DNA of 64,000 nt from Schistosoma mansoni (GCF_000237925.1 NC_031495.1:11509852-11573851), one strand, 5' to 3'; counted from the first letter of the stretch, positions 9,327 to 21,794 are shown. Made by a program: numbers and translations. Notes: generated by a model from the sequence alone, not told the origin.

Positions 9327-11831
9327 TCACTGAATAACTTAACTTTACCAGATCGTTACCCCATTCCCCATTTACACGATTTTTCACTTACGTTACGCGG
9401 TAAACAAATTTTTTCTAAAATCGACCTTGTGCGAGCGTACCATCAAATTCCAGTAGCATCTGAAGATATAGCAAAAACAGCCATCATTACCCCATTTGGT
9501 TTGTTTGAATTTCTGAGAATGCCATTTGGATTAAAGAACGCCGCACAGACTTTTCAACGATTTATGGATGAAGTCACTAAAGGCCTAGATTTTGTTTTCG
9601 TGTATATCGACGATGTATTAATAGCTAGCAGTTCGTTTCACGAACATATTGATCACCTACATCAACTTTTCGAAAGATTTCAGAGATTCGGTATAGTTAT
9701 TAACCCATCCAAATGCATTTTCGGAGTCGAAAGCTTAGAATTTTTGGGTCACTCGATTGACAAACACGGTATCAAACCCTTAGACGCAAAAATTGAAGCT
9801 ATCAAAAATTTTCCAGAGCCAGACTCACTAAATAAACTTCGACGTTTCTTGGGTATGTTTAATTTTTATCGTCGGTTTATCCCTCACTGCTCAGATATTC
9901 TACAACCCCTAACGGAGGCATTAAAAGGCAAAGCCAAAAAGTTCACATTATCCTCCGAAGCGAAAGATGCCTTTACTGCTGCTAAAACGGCGATTGCTTC
10001 TACCACCATGCTGACCTACCTCAGTCCTGATCCAGAAGCAACACTAATTTTGTGTACAGACGCTTCTCAGGCAGCGGTAGGCGCGGTGCTGCAACAAAGA
10101 GTAAATAATGAAGTCAAGCCACTTGCTTTCTTTTCAAAGAAGCTAGAACCGGCCCAAACCCGATACAGCACGTTTGGCAGAGAATTATTAGCTGTTTATC
10201 TAGCAGTTAAACATTTTAAACACTTACTACAAGGTAGAGATTTCGTAATCTTCACTGATCACAAACCTTTGACTTACGCTTTCAATGCCAAAAGTGATCG
10301 TTATTCTCCTAGAGAAACTCGACAGTTAGATTACATTTCTCAATTTTCTACCAACATACAGTTCATAAAAGGTGAGTCAAATGTTGTGGCAGATACTTTG
10401 TCACGTTTCGACGTTGATGCTATTTGCTCCACTAAAGGAATTGATTTGTTGGACATTGCACGCTTACAGGTTGATGATTCTGATCTTGCGGCTTGTAAAC
10501 AAAATTCGAGTCTAGTATTAAAAAGTATTCCAATACCACATTCTGATTCTACTATAATTTGTGATACTTCAACTGGAATACACAGGCCATTTGTGCCAAT
10601 AGCGTACAGAAAAAAAGTTTTTGATTGTCTTCATTCATTATCTCACCCAGGAGTTCGAGCTACTGTGAGACTGATCGGAGAAAGATTTGTCTGGCCAAAA
10701 ATGAGCTCGAACATAAAGGAATGGACCAGAAATTGTTTACAATGCCAGCGTAGCAAAGTTCACAGACATACGATTACAACACCGTCAACATTCAATCTAC
10801 CTGACCATCGTTTTCAGCATGTCCACGTTGATTTAGTTGGTCCTTTACCCCCATCTAACGGATTTACTTACATCTTTACTGCAGTGGACCGTTTTACCAG
10901 ATGGCCAATTGCATGTCCAATAAAAGACATCTCAGCAGAAAATATTGCTGCCGTGTTTCTTGACAGATGGATTTCTAATTTCGGTGTACCTTCTACCGTT
11001 ACTTCCGACAGAGGTTCACAATTCCAATCGCACCTCTTCAACGAATTTACGCGCATCTTGGGAATCCATCACATCACTACAACTGCATACCATCCAGCAG
11101 CAAATGGACTAGTGGAACGATTCCACAGACAACTTAAAAGCTCATTGATGGTACAGCCTGATGTAACTAGATGGAGTGAATTCCTACCTCTCATATTATT
11201 GAGCATACGCCCGACAATTAAGGAAGATCTACAATGTACACCTGCTCAGCTAGTTTATGGAACTAATTTAACCTTACCTGGTCAACTAGTCACGCATAAA
11301 GGCACTTCTGTATGTACAGACCCCTCCTCCTTTTGCGAAAGACTAATGAGCCACATGAATAGCATTAAGCCTATTGCACCTCGACCAGTCTTCTTAAAAG
11401 AGCAAATTAGCAAGCACCTAAACATATGTAAATTTGTGTTTGTCCGTGTCGACTCAGTAAGACGTCCTTTACAACACCCTTATGAAGGACCTTATGAAGT
11501 AGTAGACAGGCAAGCAAAATATTTCACAATCAAGAAGAATGGGAAAAAGGAAACAGTTGCAATTGACAGGTTAAAACCCGCTTTCATAGAGTCTGAAACA
11601 CACGACAGTCGAAAGCCTTCTAAAGACAACAACTGCACAACACAGCTTCCTGCGTTTCCAGCTAATTCTTCACCTACTTCTGTGAAATCTCCAACTCATA
11701 CAATGTGTGATGCTAATGTTACGGCTCCTACAAACTTAGTTCCTAATTCCATTACCTTACCTATTTCAAAAACTACTCGTACAGGAAGACAGGTACATAT
11801 TCCTAAACGTTATGTTGAACTCATTACTTAA
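9327..11831 (+). CDS. gag-pol part 2: reverse transcriptase, RNase H, integrase
   Basis: Same frame as part 1, downstream of the TGA; the first ATG is at 9429. Reverse transcriptase shows [15 protein letters not shown], the F-G-L-x-N-A-x-Q-T-F-Q-R motif and the catalytic YIDDVLIA (about 9604-9627). RNase H shows [15 protein letters not shown] and [11 protein letters not shown]. Integrase has the HHCC finger (H-x-x-S-H-P-G-V-R ... C-L-Q-C-Q) and the D-D-E core at [23 protein letters not shown] and [12 protein letters not shown] basic C-terminal tail ends at 11831. All catalytic residues I checked are present, so the TGA is the only visible lesion. Expression would need read-through or re-initiation, or the copy may be mobilised in trans. 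Confidence 0.9.
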   Translation, partial: SLNNLTLPDRYPIPHLHDFSLTLRGKQIFSKIDLVRAYHQIPVASEDIAKTAIITPFGLFEFLRMPFGLKNAAQTFQRFMDEVTKGLDFVFVYIDDVLIASSSFHEHIDHLHQLFERFQRFGIVINPSKCIFGVESLEFLGHSIDKHGIKPLDAKIEAIKNFPEPDSLNKLRRFLGMFNFYRRFIPHCSDILQPLTEALKGKAKKFTLSSEAKDAFTAAKTAIASTTMLTYLSPDPEATLILCTDASQAAVGAVLQQRVNNEVKPLAFFSKKLEPAQTRYSTFGRELLAVYLAVKHFKHLLQGRDFVIFTDHKPLTYAFNAKSDRYSPRETRQLDYISQFSTNIQFIKGESNVVADTLSRFDVDAICSTKGIDLLDIARLQVDDSDLAACKQNSSLVLKSIPIPHSDSTIICDTSTGIHRPFVPIAYRKKVFDCLHSLSHPGVRATVRLIGERFVWPKMSSNIKEWTRNCLQCQRSKVHRHTITTPSTFNLPDHRFQHVHVDLVGPLPPSNGFTYIFTAVDRFTRWPIACPIKDISAENIAAVFLDRWISNFGVPSTVTSDRGSQFQSHLFNEFTRILGIHHITTTAYHPAANGLVERFHRQLKSSLMVQPDVTRWSEFLPLILLSIRPTIKEDLQCTPAQLVYGTNLTLPGQLVTHKGTSVCTDPSSFCERLMSHMNSIKPIAPRPVFLKEQISKHLNICKFVFVRVDSVRRPLQHPYEGPYEVVDRQAKYFTIKKNGKKETVAIDRLKPAFIESETHDSRKPSKDNNCTTQLPAFPANSSPTSVKSPTHTMCDANVTAPTNLVPNSITLPISKTTRTGRQVHIPKRYVELIT

Positions 11832-12285
11832 TCTTCATTTGGTCATATTCTGTAATGTGAGTAAATACCTATATGCTAAGAGTTACTCATGATGCTCATT
11901 ATTAACTGTAACGATACCCAACTTAGTTGTATTTGTTCATTTTATTTGTTCATTTTATAATTGATCGTTTACATTGATATATACAGATATTAAAAATTTT
12001 TCCGGTAATATATAAATTTAATTAACGCTATTATTAATAACACTACTATTTTTATTATACGTTCAATTATCTTTGTTAAATTTTTTACATACATTAAAAA
12101 TAATAAACACAAAAATTTTTTTTTCTAACCACAAAAAAACATTTTGGTTCATAAGTATATATACTTATTAAATTTTTTTTTTTTGATAACCTCTATTTAT
12201 TCTTTCCTTTGTTGTGTAATAATTTTTTTTCCCCTCCAAAGCACTTAGAATTTACGTCGGGCATACCTCCACCGACGCATGCCCT
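11832..12285 (+). other. 3' untranslated part of the LTR element
   Basis: AT-rich with long T and A runs, between the pol stop and the polypurine tract; no coding signal. Confidence 0.7.
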
Positions 12286-12295
12286 AGGGGGGGAG
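12286..12295 (+). promoter_or_regulatory. Polypurine tract
   Basis: AGGGGGGGAG, three bases before the 3' LTR; the usual plus-strand primer of LTR elements. Confidence 0.8.
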
Positions 12296-12298
12296 TTA

Positions 12299-12931
12299 TA
12301 TAGTGACATTTATGTCTAGTGATTTTTTGTAACAACAAATTAAAGGTCACATATTTTTCCTAGTTGTCACACTTTATATGTAACCATACTTATATTCGAT
12401 ATCTATTGTTTTTCTGTATCAATGGTAAAGAAACGAATACTTTTGTTTGGTTAATTATAACACGACTTCACTACAGCGCTTCTTAAAATATAAACGTGGT
12501 ATCCGCCGTCTATTCTTCTGCTTTAACGGCCACGGCCTTTGATTGAAGATTATAATAGTATTATAACATCCTTTTAGACCATTCCACACTACGTTGGTGT
12601 TTTGACCCGGATCATTACTGAATAATACTACTGGATCTAATCTTCTCCATTTTGCTGTTGGTGCCATCACGTGCAGAGGAATCTTTGTTAACCAAGTGAA
12701 CTTATTTGTGGTTGTTATCTCAGAAAGCAGCTTACAAGTAACATTCATTTCATAACACTGTTACCATTTTGTTGCTCAATATACCTTTTTATAATTTAAC
12801 TGTAATTTGTTACCTTTTGCGTTAATCATAGACACACGCTTAGGTTCGTAGTGTTAATTCTTTTGGTATATTGTTGGTAACGTTGCGTATTGTTATATTT
12901 TAACTAAGCTCTTTTGCTGAGGTCCACCACA
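12299..12931 (+). repeat. 3' LTR
   Basis: 633 bp. It differs from the 5' LTR at two positions that I found (GTTGTATCC versus GTGGTATCC, and GAAGACTA versus GAAGATTA). Confidence 0.9.
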
Positions 12932-12978
12932 AGCTTCAATTGATTCATGATCTCAACTATTAAAATTATATTCTTTTA

Positions 12979-14359
12979 CTTTAAGGAACTTAAAATGTTT
13001 AATTAACAATTTTAAATAGTTTCCTCTTTTTATTTCTTTTCCCTTTTAACTAATATGTAATTAAAATGTATCGAAAAGGTTTCTAAGAAATTGTGTATAG
13101 TTTAACTTGTTTATATAATTTAAGATTATAAAAAGTTTGTAACAACATCTTCATGTTCAATATGTATGTTTCTACTTTATGTATTTTTCATTGTTTACTG
13201 GCCTCAAATGATGAACTGTTTCGAAATACATTTCCGAGTACAACATTGACTGTTTGTCAAAAATTTTCACCTAAGTCAATCAATAGTTTGATTTCAAAAT
13301 GTTTCATGAATTCTGGTCATGTTGCTCTGCTCGAATCTTCCTCAAAAGTCATTCATCCAGTTAAATGAACTGGTCCAATGTGAAGGTAAATTGAAAACAT
13401 ATGTACTTCAGAAGCTTTAATCGTCCACCAATTCAAGCCTAATCACTGTATACTAATAAAACAACGCGTCCAATCATTTTACACTGGCTTTAACTACCAT
13501 TCCAATATTTCACTTTCAGTAATCTATTCTTATCACAATCATTAATCAGTTACAACATTCAAGCATTCTCTTCTTCATACTCATCAATTTGATACTTATC
13601 CTTCTTTCCTCTTTAAATTATTTTCATCCTAACTATTGTTATTACCTGCTAGGTAATTACGTAAATTTCTTTCAATATTTGTTATTTCCTAACAGTTTCT
13701 GACATAATACCACTTTGTTTTTAATAACTTTGTCAAACAATGTAGCACAACTATTTTCACAAGATGTCTAGGAAATTTTATGATGCTCCAAGTATCTTCA
13801 AGTATGAACACAACTATAAAAAAGTAGCTGTAAATGAATCCCCGAGACAAATAGTTCTGTAAGTCTTCGATACTGATGATGACCTCATTAGTATTAGTGA
13901 ACACACCCCAGCGGAGTGCGCCCGGCCAAACATCCGCACTGGGTCACCATTGAGCATGCCATGCTACGCATCTCTCGCGACAATTAGCTAGCTCAGATCA
14001 AAGACTTCACTACCTACCAAATACCTTCTAAATACGTCTTCGAATTCCTTCATTCCTGACTTCTGAGGTGACTGGGTTTGAGATCATTCAATCACAACGT
14101 CATTATGGACAAAAGTGTTGTCAAACCATGAACATCCGTGATATCCTTTGTCTGTAAGTTCTACGTGATCCGTTACACCAAATGAAGAACTATGAGCCCG
14201 TTCCTTTTCGTAACATTACACATTTATCTATATATCGTGATATCATTTTTGTATTCTCGGATTTTTTCGCCTGTTCATGTATTTTATTTTCATTATGTTG
14301 GCACGCACCCAAACTTTTAAGGATCAAAACTCTTTCGCCCTTCCACCACTCACTTTTCA
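12979..14359. other. No feature recognised
   Basis: Mostly AT-rich. From about 13900 a more GC-rich stretch leads toward the gypsy relic and may be its upstream end, but I cannot support a boundary. Confidence 0.4.
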
Positions 14360-15790
14360 ACTCATTTCATCCACTAAACGGATAGACACAAAGGATAGAC
14401 AAGAGTTAGGCCTGTTCTTCCACAACATTGAGTCGCAACATGGCTCAGCAACAGAAATGTTGCTGCGCATGCGAGAGGTCATTGGTCAACAGGTTTTCGA
14501 CGAGTGTATTTAAACAGCTTTTCATGTCTGAGCTTCCCCTGCAGCTGCAAGCAGTTCTCGTCTCATTCCAAGTGACACCACAAACAAGCTACTTGTACCT
14601 GTTGGTCGGATTCTGGAGATCACCAGAACACCGCAGTACTGAGGTTTTTATCTGAAAAAATCATTGAACTGCACAAAATAACATTACAGATCTCCGTAAT
14701 ACTCTCGCTTACCCTCTTAATATTCATCTCAAAAACTCCATGACGAAGTCCTTATCGATAAAGATCTGTTTCTAGACCATGGAAAACAGGTGATCCTGAT
14801 TGGTGTTGCTGCCACAATAAGTATGGTGTCATTTGGAAATTGCGAGAAACCCTACAGTCCCCACAACCTTAAATCTTCCGACACAACAAAGCTTTCAGGA
14901 AACTTCCTGTCTGACATTCATCAACCATAGACAGTAAAAATAACTGTCTCTTATACATCACCGGTGTGATGGCAAAAGCTCAACATCTAGTTGACACTGA
15001 AGCAGTGGTTGTCGTTTCTCTCCACGAACACTAGTGACCTTCTGCAAGATCTTGTTTTCAATTTAAAGGTAGGAAATGGAGAACTAGTCATCACGTATCG
15101 TAAGCGATATGTTTATATTAACATTGACTTACGTTAACCTATTCACTGAATTTTCTTCGTTGCGGACTTCCACAACCTATACTTCCGACAGATACTTTAC
15201 AAGTACTTCGAACATTACAAGACACAACCGAAACTACTGTGCGTGACCGTCAGTGTTTCACACCACACCACGACTATATAACCACATGTATTTAGAAGAC
15301 ACGCCAACTGGCTCCTGCAAGGTTATAACTGACCAACAACTAATTCGAGTATGTGATAGATCTAAAAGTTGTCTGGCCATTAAACAACTCAAGTGTATTT
15401 CTTTGCTTATGATCTCTAAAAATGGCAGCAATGATTGGCGTCCAATTAGTGATCATCAGCGGCTTAATACGGAAACCATTCTAGTTACTGTTTGACACAC
15501 ATCCACCACCTGACAACTAACTTGAAAGATACAGCTGTTTTCTCGAAAATAGATCTGGTGAAATCGCATAACCACATTTCATGGCTACGGATGACACTCC
15601 TAAGACGGCTTACGCATGTTGAAGGCCTGGTAACTTTCTACCGATGGTTCAAACTGAATCGCGCGTTACGGCGGGGAGAGTGTAATGTACAGTCTTATGT
15701 GGCCGTGAGACATAAGGATGTTGGTTCGTATTTATGTGTAACGACTACCAGGTTGGCGCGCACACGATAAGTCGTACAGACCGTCAACCA
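14360..15790 (+). pseudogene. Decayed Ty3/gypsy element (gag-pol relic)
   Basis: Pieces of a gag-pol appear in order on the plus strand, in shifting frames. A Gag core lies at about 14390-14630 (KDRQELGLFFHNIE then LFMSELPLQLQAVLVSFQ). A corrupted Gag finger lies near 14805-14870 (CHNKYG then later Cys lost), and a protease remnant near 14990 reads VDTEAVVVVS in place of DTGA. Reverse transcriptase pieces are NDWRPISDHQRLN (15430-15470) and TAVFSKIDLVKSHNHIS (15530-15580). A FYRWF piece near 15640 matches the end of the domain. Many frameshifts, stops and a large loss after motif FSKIDL show it is long dead. It is not the same family as the intact element. Confidence 0.7.
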
Positions 15791-16143
15791 AATACTGCAA
15801 TCCTGAACACGGTGTACTGCACTACTAAGTCAAATTCTGGTCTGTCACAATTGTCGTAATTAAAAGACTGGTGCGTCATAAATGAAAAGGCTTATTAAAG
15901 TTTTAAAGAAGCACAAATTATCCAATAATAAATAACCTCCCAATTCTTAACAATTGCCCATGCGTTTCGGTCAAGTACATCAGATTAGTGTTGAACTTTC
16001 ATTCACAGTTCCACAGAAAGAAAAAATTTCACTTTTCTGCATTACTAATGCAGTATCCGAACAGCCAAATAGCTTATAGTAGACAAACAAATACCCTATG
16101 TTATAGCTATCATCCGACCTATGAATCCATGATGCATACCAAT
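15791..16143. other. No feature recognised
   Basis: Possibly 3' flank of the gypsy relic; no terminal repeat found. Confidence 0.4.
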
Positions 16144-16835
16144 TACTTACTTACTTACGCCTGTTACCCCCGATGGAGCATAGGCCGCCGACCAGCATTC
16201 TCCAACACACTCTGTCCTGGGCCTTCCGTTCTAGTTCTATCTAACTTTCGTTCATTCTTCTCATGTCTGTCTCCATTTCACGGCATAATGTGTTCTTTAG
16301 TCTTCCTCTTTTCCCTTGACCTTCAGGATTCCATGTGACGGCTTGTCTTGAGACGCAGTTGGGTGCTTTCCTCAATGTGTGTCCTATCCACTTCCAGCGC
16401 TTCTTCCTCATTTCTTCCCACACCGGAAGCTGGTTTGTTCTCTCCCACAGTAACTTGTTGCTGATAGTGTCTGGTCAACGGATCCGAAGTATCTTGCGTG
16501 GACAACTGTTAATAAACACTTGTATCTTCTGGATGATGGCTTTCATAGTTCTCCACGTTTCCGCCTCATACAGTAGAACTGTTTCGACATTTGTACTGAA
16601 AATTCTGATCTCGGTGTTGATTGACAATTGTTTTGAGTTCCAGATGTTCTTTAGTTGTAAATATGCTGCTCTCGCTTTGCCGATCCGCGCCTTCACATCT
16701 GCATGAGATCCACCGTGTTCATCAATGGTGCTGCCCAGATATGTAAAGGTTTTCACATCCTCTAGAGCTTTTCCGTCAAATGTAATTTGATTGGTGCATG
16801 CTGTGTTGTATCGGAGAATCTTGCTTTTCCAATGG
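16144..16835 (-). mobile_element. RTE-type (SR2-like) retrotransposon 3' end, about 690 bp
   Basis: The minus strand encodes, in two or three frames, the region after the reverse transcriptase catalytic motif. It reads TFDGKALEDVKTFTYLGSTIDEHGGSHADVKARIGKARAAYLQLKN in outline, then E-T-W-R and FINSCPRKILRIR. Across a frameshift follow [15 protein letters not shown] and [27 protein letters not shown]. This is the conserved C-terminal tail of RTE-clade polyproteins. The copy is 5'-truncated, as expected after incomplete target-primed reverse transcription, and is broken by frameshifts. Confidence 0.85.
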
Positions 16836-18846
16836 TATAACAATAATATCTGCCGAATTAAAAAGCTTACAGCTAGGTCTGTGAACACTTGTGAAGCCAG
16901 CCGAACATAAGATAGACAGGAAATCGTTATTTCAGTATAAATGTTTACCAGAAACTAACATAAAAACAGAAACCGGTATTCAATTTGAGAACGAAATTGC
17001 ATGTAGCACACCCTTTCTTTGAATCGTCATCCACGTTTATTTACTGTATCTCTTGTGTCGCGTAGGGAAACCTGGCTCGAAAAACACATGGCTTGTGTTA
17101 TTTGGTTCTCTGGATAGGTTGCACTTCGAAACCGTGGACACAGAACTTATATAAATATATAAAGACTGCTTTGTGAACTTACTTTGAGTTGTCCAGCGAA
17201 ATCTGTGATTACTGATGCCTATTTTACTTTCAGTTCCACGTAAGGTATAAACAATTGCCAGTTCCAGGATCAGCACGTAAGCTAGACACATCATGTTTGA
17301 TTTCCGAAGATCATCACATAGTCAATCGCGACTCGACGCCATCTACAAGCTATCTCTGCGAGAATATCGGCAGCCTGAAAACTGAAACCGTACATGAAGT
17401 AGTAACGCCATGTTCGCTTATTCTCTGCTAATATCTTCACATAATTGTACCTTTCGCACATGGGTCTGGCTTATGCCCTACAACATAATGACTTAGCGGC
17501 CAATATATTTAACTGTAGAAAGCATTATTAACATCTCAATATGTGTTGTAATCACCTGAATCAGATACATAACATTCACAACCCTCAGGACAGCTAATAT
17601 TGTCACTATTAACCTATTTCTGGCATAAAAGTAAAACAAAACAGTGAAATCAGTCAGAATTGCAATAAAAAAAGAAAAACAGTAAAGCTTATGGTGGTAG
17701 GGTTACTTGTTGCGTTGTTTTGGTAGTCATGACGACCATACGATATATCCTTGAACAATGTTACTTCACATTAAAATAAATTATCTGTCTACTCTCAGCA
17801 GAAAAGAAGTAGCTCAAAAATTGTTGCGATATAGTTTTCCTGCCCGCGTTTTTTGAAGCCACGGCCTCTTGTCAGACCTTTTAAGGTCGTTAAAACGAAA
17901 CGGCGGGAGGCTTTGAAGGGCTCTGACTTTTTTTATCCTGCCCCTATTCACCATGACAGGCTGTGTTACACTGAATACGTGCACTACGTACTGGTATGAT
18001 ATCCCAAGTTTTTCGAGGTAGACCTCTGTAAATATTGAAAAAAGGTTTGAGGTTACTTTTATTCCTGGTATTTTTGCTGTTAACCATGTTTTGATGTCTA
18101 AATGACTGTAGTCTTCAGTTTTGAATCGATAACGTCTTTCTAGGTAAGTCTCATCAGCCTATAGTTTATCTTTGTGGTTCAAATACTTAATTATCCATAG
18201 TCATCTATGTCTGTTCAAACGAAACAATTGGTACGGTACCTCTTTAGTTTGTTATATTTCAAAGCATAATAAACCATGGATAATTGTCTTATAATTCAGT
18301 TTCGTCAATATAATAGTAGTACTTGAAGAAAATATTGAAGCTCATAAGTTTGGAAATTAGAGTTGCTTGATTTTTTAGTTCCGTTTGTGTGCCTAAGCGT
18401 TGAAATTAGAAAACGGTCAGCACAATATTTTGTAGTTCTAAAGGATGAGTGTTATACATCTTAATTAAATGTAACTAGTTGCAAATCAACATTAAAAATC
18501 TGTTTAACTATATACAATGTTATCTCATAAGACAGTAGATCTGTTTGTACATTTTGCTGTGAGACTAGAAGCAAATAGATTGGGATACATAAATAGATCA
18601 AACGAATGGTAGCCGTACAATCCGGTATTTAACACACATTTTGCTTTGTATAGCCAACCCAATCACATTTGATGGAGAAACTCTGGAAGAGGTGGAAACT
18701 TTGTGGTGATTTGAAGTATTTGAACTATAGTACAAAATAAGAATTCCAGAAATAACGCAATTTAATCAAGAAGAACTATATGGGTAAATACGAACGTGTT
18801 GTATTTAGAATTCGAAACCAAGCAGTCATCAAGTACAAAGGAATCA
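16836..18846. other. No feature recognised
   Basis: Two kilobases without a convincing gene. A somewhat GC-richer stretch at about 17830-17990 may be an old repeat. Open stretches are short and have no splice or promoter context. Confidence 0.4.
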
Positions 18847-20014
18847 TTAGTTAATACAAACATCACATCCACCACAGCTTAAATGAGAATCCATAATTTT
18901 GCAACCAGTCGTACCCCTTCTCCTTAGGTTCATCATGTGCCTGTCCGATTGTGTAGTGGATGTAGACCCTGCACGATCTAGAATATACTGGGTCCTGGAA
19001 TTATACGCACTCACCTTCTCGGTTGTGTAGTGAAACCACTGATATCTAGAATTCGGATCATAGACTTCCCAACAATATCCACCCCCATGAAATAATGTAC
19101 GGTCCTTACGTCGCAATGTTATGACCAAATTGACGTTCCCAATTTGCATTATCTTTTTATGTCTCACCCTTCGATTAATATATGTGAGTATTTGGGGATA
19201 CACACTGACATATAATTTGAGGCATCCCATCATGTGACTTTGAATTGCATAAAAAATATGGTTCATTTTCCTTTTGCTTTTCATATTAGAATAGGCAAAT
19301 GAATATGCATTGATATATGTAAAAAGCACGCGATTCAACTAGGCTTGATACACCTGCAAAACAATCAAATGGAAAATATTCATCTGTCTCATACTCATTA
19401 GGATAATCTTGGATTGGATTTTAATTTTCTGTGTGCAAACTTTATATCTGGGTTAACTGGATCTCTGACCACTTTGGGAAAACGTACTATTCCTTCTGAT
19501 TCATCATACCACTGACTAGGGATTCCACTCAACATATATTAGTTGTGAAAATGTTCAACATCTCATACAACAACATCAGAAATGTGACTAGAATTCGACT
19601 CATTCGGAACATACTTGTCACACTCATTGGGGATATTACTAGAGATAAACGCATTGTGAGGACAAATGACATTTGCTATGACATCAGAATCTGATTTTTC
19701 TGAAATATTCCCCTCAAATCTATTAAAAATTTCATTAAAGAAGGATGGATCATTAGAAAAATCAGCATCTATCAAGAATGCATCGAGTTTTCGATCACGA
19801 TTTGACTCAACATAGTCTCAGATTTATAAGAAGTTCCATCAGAAATATGGGAATCATTAGGACAAACCATATCCGATACAATAACATAAGTTGATTGACT
19901 AGGGGCTTTTGTCTCACAACGATTCTGAGTGTCATTTACTTCTGGACTGCCATGTGACTCTATACTGCTTTTCGAAATCGTGGATAAAGATAAATGATCA
20001 TTAGAAATAATCAA
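18847..20014 (-). pseudogene. Unrecognised, broken coding-like region
   Basis: Read on the minus strand, open stretches follow one another: 20014-19772, 19775-19563, a piece about 19540-19410, then 19338-18847 (163 codons). They lie in different frames separated by stops. The first two are Ser/Asn/Asp-rich and share a repeated V-x-C-P-x-x-x-x-I-S pattern. The piece near 19500 reads QWYDESEGIVRFPKVVRDP, and the last ends in a Cys cluster (SHLSCGGCDVCIN). This looks like one decayed gene or transposon ORF, but I do not recognise the family. Intron-split exons are an alternative, though I found no convincing splice pairs. Confidence 0.3.
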
Positions 20015-20145
20015 CTTAGTAGGATCAGAATTAAAAAATCCAGCATTAATTGCAGAGAAATAAAAAGTAGTATTACAAACTGACTGAGTGAGTCCAATCT
20101 TACCACATTTGAAGAATTTAGTATTACGAAATACACGTGAATTAA

Positions 20146-20184
20146 ACGAGTGAAACTGCTTCCAGGTTTTTCATGGTGGTCCTT
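20146..20184 (+). mobile_element. Type 2 SINE scrap
   Basis: CTGCTTCCAGGTTTTTCATG and the following GGTGGTC match the stem I/tail part of the type 2 SINE. Too short to say more. Confidence 0.45.
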
Positions 20185-21437
20185 TTTGTAATATAAGAAC
20201 AGTAAGAGGAACTTTTTGAAATGTTGTTTGCTGATAATACCATACTGTTAACTAAAGCCAGTTATATTTGTTTATTTAGAATGGAACAGGAGTGAACCCT
20301 CACCGAACTTGCGAACTATTTCCTCGTCAAAATAATGTGACTATGGAAGTATTTACGGAAAACAGTATTAATCACCGCCAAAGTTTCTAAAAAACAGGCG
20401 GAACCTCCACTTTAGTTTCAGAAAAAATAGACTACAGATTTGCATTATCAATGTGAAAGTTGTAAATGGGAATCTAGTGTAAATACTTATCTGATATTCT
20501 TTTATTAACGAAATTGTTCCTGAATAAATTTGTAAATCTGACCCTATTTTGATTTACCAAGTTAACCGTCTTAAGAGATTCGTCAAATACGAACTTGTTG
20601 GCATCCAGTTCACACGTAATAAGTGACGCTTTAAAATAGTACAGGATATTTTTTTCTGTTCGTAATGAATCTACAGACCTGAGTCCTTGTAAGCATCACC
20701 AGACGAAACAGATCTGCGCGCCCCTAGCCTTTTTAAAACCTCTGCCAACCATCATGGTAGTCGGTGGACGGACGTGTGTAGTTCATGTCCTTACCATCTC
20801 TGCATCCAATCCCTCAGTTGCTAACTCGGATGTCCTGTGATATGCGAGCACTGCTTCGAATACACCTGATGAAATACTAGTAACATAATGGCATAACATA
20901 AGTACACCGGTCTATTCGCTCGCTTAGCTTCTTCATGAACATACGGTGACAGTCCCGTTAGGTGTGTTACTGCTCCCGTCATCGTCTTCATAGCAGATAA
21001 GTATGTATTAACCGAATATTATATAGTTCTTTTATTTTTCTAAAGTAGGATGTACGACAATTAGAAAATTGGAGTAGTGATAATATAAAGCAGATGCACA
21101 TTGTGTGACTTGTCTTTATTGATTACCTAAAATATAGAATAGGGATATTAGCTTAGCAAGTGTCGGTTCTTTTGGCTGGGGGTTGTTGGCATAATACGGT
21201 CTCGACGCAGATATGCTTTGTAATTGAGGTCAAGGACCGTTCAAAAATTACTTTTTGGTTCTATAATAGATATTCCTATAGGATTCGAGCATTTTAAAAA
21301 CCAACATCTACCTAGCTGATAATAACATACAAGTTATCTGTCACTGTACTTTCGAGCAAAATGCAGAGGCGTTATCTTATTCCTTATTGGTTAGCTCAAG
21401 GCTGTCGGTTTACCATACCCTTACTGGTTCACCATAG
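20185..21437. other. No feature recognised
   Basis: No gene or repeat supported. It includes the sequence upstream of the single-exon gene at 21483. Confidence 0.4.
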
Positions 21438-21445
21438 TATAAATT
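21438..21445 (+). promoter_or_regulatory. TATA box of the Ser/Thr-rich gene
   Basis: TATAAATT lies 45 bases before the chosen ATG, which would leave a leader of roughly 10-15 bases. Confidence 0.5.
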
Positions 21446-21482
21446 CGGAAGCTTGACAGACTTATGCGTTTGTCTGTTAGGC

Positions 21483-21794
21483 ATGCCTTCCAAAGGTGCA
21501 TCCGGCAAGTCCGCAGGTCCCGGCGGGTCATCGCGCTGCAGTAAGACATCAACTGTCTCTAGCAGAGTGGTCCATACTTCAACTAGTCACAACACTAGCA
21601 AATCATTCGTCTCCAGTAATACTATTACCAGAAGAGAAGTTCAAACTCCAACGAGTTGTCGCATCAGCAAAACATTTACTGTCACCAAAACAGTGTCCCA
21701 AAATCCCGCACGCTCCATATTACCAGGTGAGCCAACGAAACAAGTTACATCTACGAACACAAAAGCTATAACCAAATCCAGTGGGTCAAAGTGA
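21483..21794 (+). CDS. Very basic Ser/Thr-rich protein, 103 aa, single exon
   Basis: Function unknown. The protein starts MPSKGASGKSAGPGGSS and ends in SSGSK. Around 40 percent of residues are Ser or Thr. I count about 16 Lys/Arg against two Glu and no Asp, so the pI is very high. There are three Cys, no signal peptide and no membrane segment. Repeated [ST]-x-[ST]-[KR] patterns could be phosphorylation sites. An in-frame ATG at 21453 lies only a few bases past the TATA box and would precede transcription start, so 21483 is preferred. The composition resembles nuclear basic or sperm-type proteins, but that is only a guess. It could also be a retained chance open frame; no clear polyadenylation signal follows. 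Confidence 0.5.
   Translation: MPSKGASGKSAGPGGSSRCSKTSTVSSRVVHTSTSHNTSKSFVSSNTITRREVQTPTSCRISKTFTVTKTVSQNPARSILPGEPTKQVTSTNTKAITKSSGSK

Larger units (their letters stand above)
6998..12931 (+). mobile_element. Ty3/gypsy LTR retrotransposon, recent insertion
   Basis: A 5934-bp element with two 633-bp LTRs (6998-7630 and 12299-12931), a 4-bp target duplication AGCT (6994-6997 and 12932-12935), a primer-binding-site candidate, a polypurine tract and one gag-pol frame. By eye the LTRs differ at two positions, so the insertion is young. The domain order Gag, protease, reverse transcriptase, RNase H, integrase is that of Ty3/gypsy. The Cys-His-Cys-Cys Gag finger fits the CsRn1/Boudicca-like group of trematode elements; I do not assign a named family. 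A single in-frame TGA at 9324-9326 makes this copy non-autonomous. Confidence 0.95.
6778..12978. mobile_element. Type 2 SINE foldback, split by the LTR element
   Basis: A 12-bp duplication TATATTCTTTTA (6778-6789 and 12967-12978) encloses everything. The SINE 3' part is on the minus strand (6790 to about 6868). The head, ribozyme and tail follow on the plus strand from about 6869, break at 6997 and resume at 12936 (CAATTGATTCATGATCTC). The gypsy element sits in the second arm of the SINE foldback. Order of events: twin-primed SINE first, LTR element later. Confidence 0.8.
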
